Positions 4,784 to 5,927 of a DNA stretch of 5,927 nucleotides are shown in pieces. Each line of letters begins with the position of its first letter. Within the stretch, counting starts at the first letter, position 1. The position numbers and the translations under genes are program-made. The notes under the pieces were generated by a model. The model had not been told where the DNA came from. It saw only the letters and a list, made by a program, of their open reading frames with translations, and did not search any database. Origin of the DNA: Gracilimonas sp031581265 (lineage in GTDB: Bacteria; Bacteroidota; Rhodothermia; Balneolales; Balneolaceae); contig NZ_JAVLBQ010000058.1 of assembly GCF_031581265.1 (NCBI RefSeq), forward strand, positions 1 to 5,927, given 5' to 3'.

Positions 4784-5927
4784 ATGCTTTACCAATTTCT
4801 TAAAGTTTCATATCGGAACATAACAAGACATAAATTCTTTTCAGCTATCAATATTTTGGGGTTGATGTTGAGTATCACCATTTGCATTCCGGCGATGATG
4901 ATTATCAAAAACCAACTGGAGTTTGATAACTTTCACCCACACCCGGATGAAACATTTAGGGTCATCACCCAAGTCAACTACAACAACGGAGATAATGAAC
5001 GGTTTGCTAGCACTCCGGTCCCCTTGACGGAAGCATTACAAGAATATGAATTTGTTGATGCTATGGTGCCTATGTATCGAAACTTGTCTGGGAAAGCTTC
5101 AACCGAAGAAAAGTCCCTGAATATTTCCGGATCATTTACCAAACCGTCGTTCTTTGATGTATTCGGATTTGAGCTTGCATCAGGAAATGGAAAGTTCGCC
5201 CTTACCGAGCCTTTTTCTATTGTACTCACCGAGCATAATGCCCGCCGGTTTTTTGGGGATGAAGATCCCTTGGGTAGAATAATGTCCATTGAGGGAATCG
5301 GGGACTTCACAGTAACGGGTGTATTCAAAGAAATACCGCAGAACACCCATTTCAGAATTGGAGCCTTAGCTTCATTTAGTACTTTGCCCCTTTTACATCA
5401 GGATTCGGAAATATCCTCAAGCGTGGATTCGTGGAATGATTACCGGCGAAATTTAACCTACCTGAAGACCAAAGAAGGAACGTCGAAAGAAGCCGTTCTT
5501 GAAGCAGCCAAAACTATTTCAGCTTACAAAATAAACGAACTCAATTTTCCCGAACATGTAGAAAACTATCAATTTGATGTTCAAACACTTGCTGAAATTT
5601 CACCTGGAGAAGTACTTAGAGCTGATATCGGAGCGGGCAAGGCGTACCCAATGGAAAACTTAATTATTTTAATGGTTAACGCGCTTATAATTTTATTAAT
5701 GGCCTGTTTTAACTACACCAATCTTTCAATTGCACGGGCCCTGAAGAGAGCAAAAGAAGTGGGCGTTTATAAAGTTTTAGGGGCATACCGGTGGCAAGTG
5801 ATAACCCAATTTGTCATGCAATCTACTCTAATTGCAATGGTGGCGTTAATTTTAGCCTATGGTTTACTTCCCTGGATTCCTCTTCCGTCACGAATAATGG
5901 CAGAGGTTCAAAGCATCACTCCCGATC
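4784..5927 (+). CDS. FtsX/MacB-like ABC transporter permease, N-terminal part (cut by window end)
   Basis: The frame is open from ATG 4784 to the window edge, giving 381 residues with no stop. The N-terminus, MLYQFLKVSYRNITRHKFFS, is a typical cytoplasmic lead into helix 1 (about 19-41). A large periplasmic MacB-type core domain follows (about 45-285). Its family landmarks are FDNFHPHPDETFRV (47-60), GDEDPLG (158-164) and VTGVFKEIPQNTHF (177-190). Helix 2 (about 292-309) leads into the FtsX-domain signature NYTNLSIARALKRAKEVGVY (310-329), followed by KVLGA, and then helix 3 (about 345-368). Such Bacteroidota proteins are usually near 800 residues with two FtsX modules, so about half is present. 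They work with a separate ATPase, in export, lipoprotein handling or mechanotransmission; the substrate here is unknown. The half-sites at 4662-4686 may control it. Confidence 0.93.
   Translation, partial: MLYQFLKVSYRNITRHKFFSAINILGLMLSITICIPAMMIIKNQLEFDNFHPHPDETFRVITQVNYNNGDNERFASTPVPLTEALQEYEFVDAMVPMYRNLSGKASTEEKSLNISGSFTKPSFFDVFGFELASGNGKFALTEPFSIVLTEHNARRFFGDEDPLGRIMSIEGIGDFTVTGVFKEIPQNTHFRIGALASFSTLPLLHQDSEISSSVDSWNDYRRNLTYLKTKEGTSKEAVLEAAKTISAYKINELNFPEHVENYQFDVQTLAEISPGEVLRADIGAGKAYPMENLIILMVNALIILLMACFNYTNLSIARALKRAKEVGVYKVLGAYRWQVITQFVMQSTLIAMVALILAYGLLPWIPLPSRIMAEVQSITPD

Noticed and set aside
4611..4823. 70-codon plus-strand open frame before the permease
   Set aside because: It starts at TTG, covers the half-site array, overlaps the permease start in another frame and looks like translated non-coding DNA.
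4978..5346. 122-codon minus-strand open frame
   Set aside because: It is antisense to the conserved periplasmic domain of the permease, whose landmarks are clear on the plus strand.

Overview
The window most likely comes from a moderately AT-rich member of the Bacteroidota or Balneolota. This is an inference from three things: the style of the large FtsX-type permease at the right end, the lack of strong Shine-Dalgarno sequences before well-defined genes, and the AT-rich imperfect palindromes between genes. No rRNA, tRNA, CRISPR array, insertion sequence or integrase was seen. All genes with real support lie on the plus strand.

Layout. Bases 1-69 are the last 22 codons of an unidentified gene. 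Bases 70-679 carry no convincing gene. They hold AT-rich dyads, a nested palindromic element (284-436) and the leader of the next operon, with a clean 21-bp dyad at 594-614. Bases 680-2764 are a tight four-gene operon with 1, 3 and 2 bp between genes: three successive four-helix membrane proteins of DUF2975 type, then a 69-residue Cro/CI-type (XRE) DNA-binding protein. A long hairpin begins at the operon's last stop codon. Next comes radC (2899-3615), with a short hairpin against its start codon and a 28-bp inverted repeat after its stop. An alpha/beta hydrolase with a complete catalytic triad follows (3775-4563). The intergenic stretch 4564-4783 contains three alternating CGAAC-type half-sites at 10-bp intervals. 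The window ends inside the first half of an FtsX/MacB-like ABC permease (4784 onward).

How the genes may work together. The DUF2975 proteins and the small HTH protein match in kind the pairing of YoaS (DUF2975) and YozG (HTH) in Bacillus subtilis. The unusual point here is three divergent membrane paralogues in tandem with one regulator. All three end in the same Leu-Thr-Val tail, yet their first extracytoplasmic loops grow from about 16 to 55 to 95 residues. A reasonable but untested reading is a membrane-sensing module in which the membrane proteins influence one cytoplasmic regulator. This is the most distinctive part of the window. radC, the hydrolase and the permease look like independent, ordinary chromosomal genes separated by palindromic spacers.
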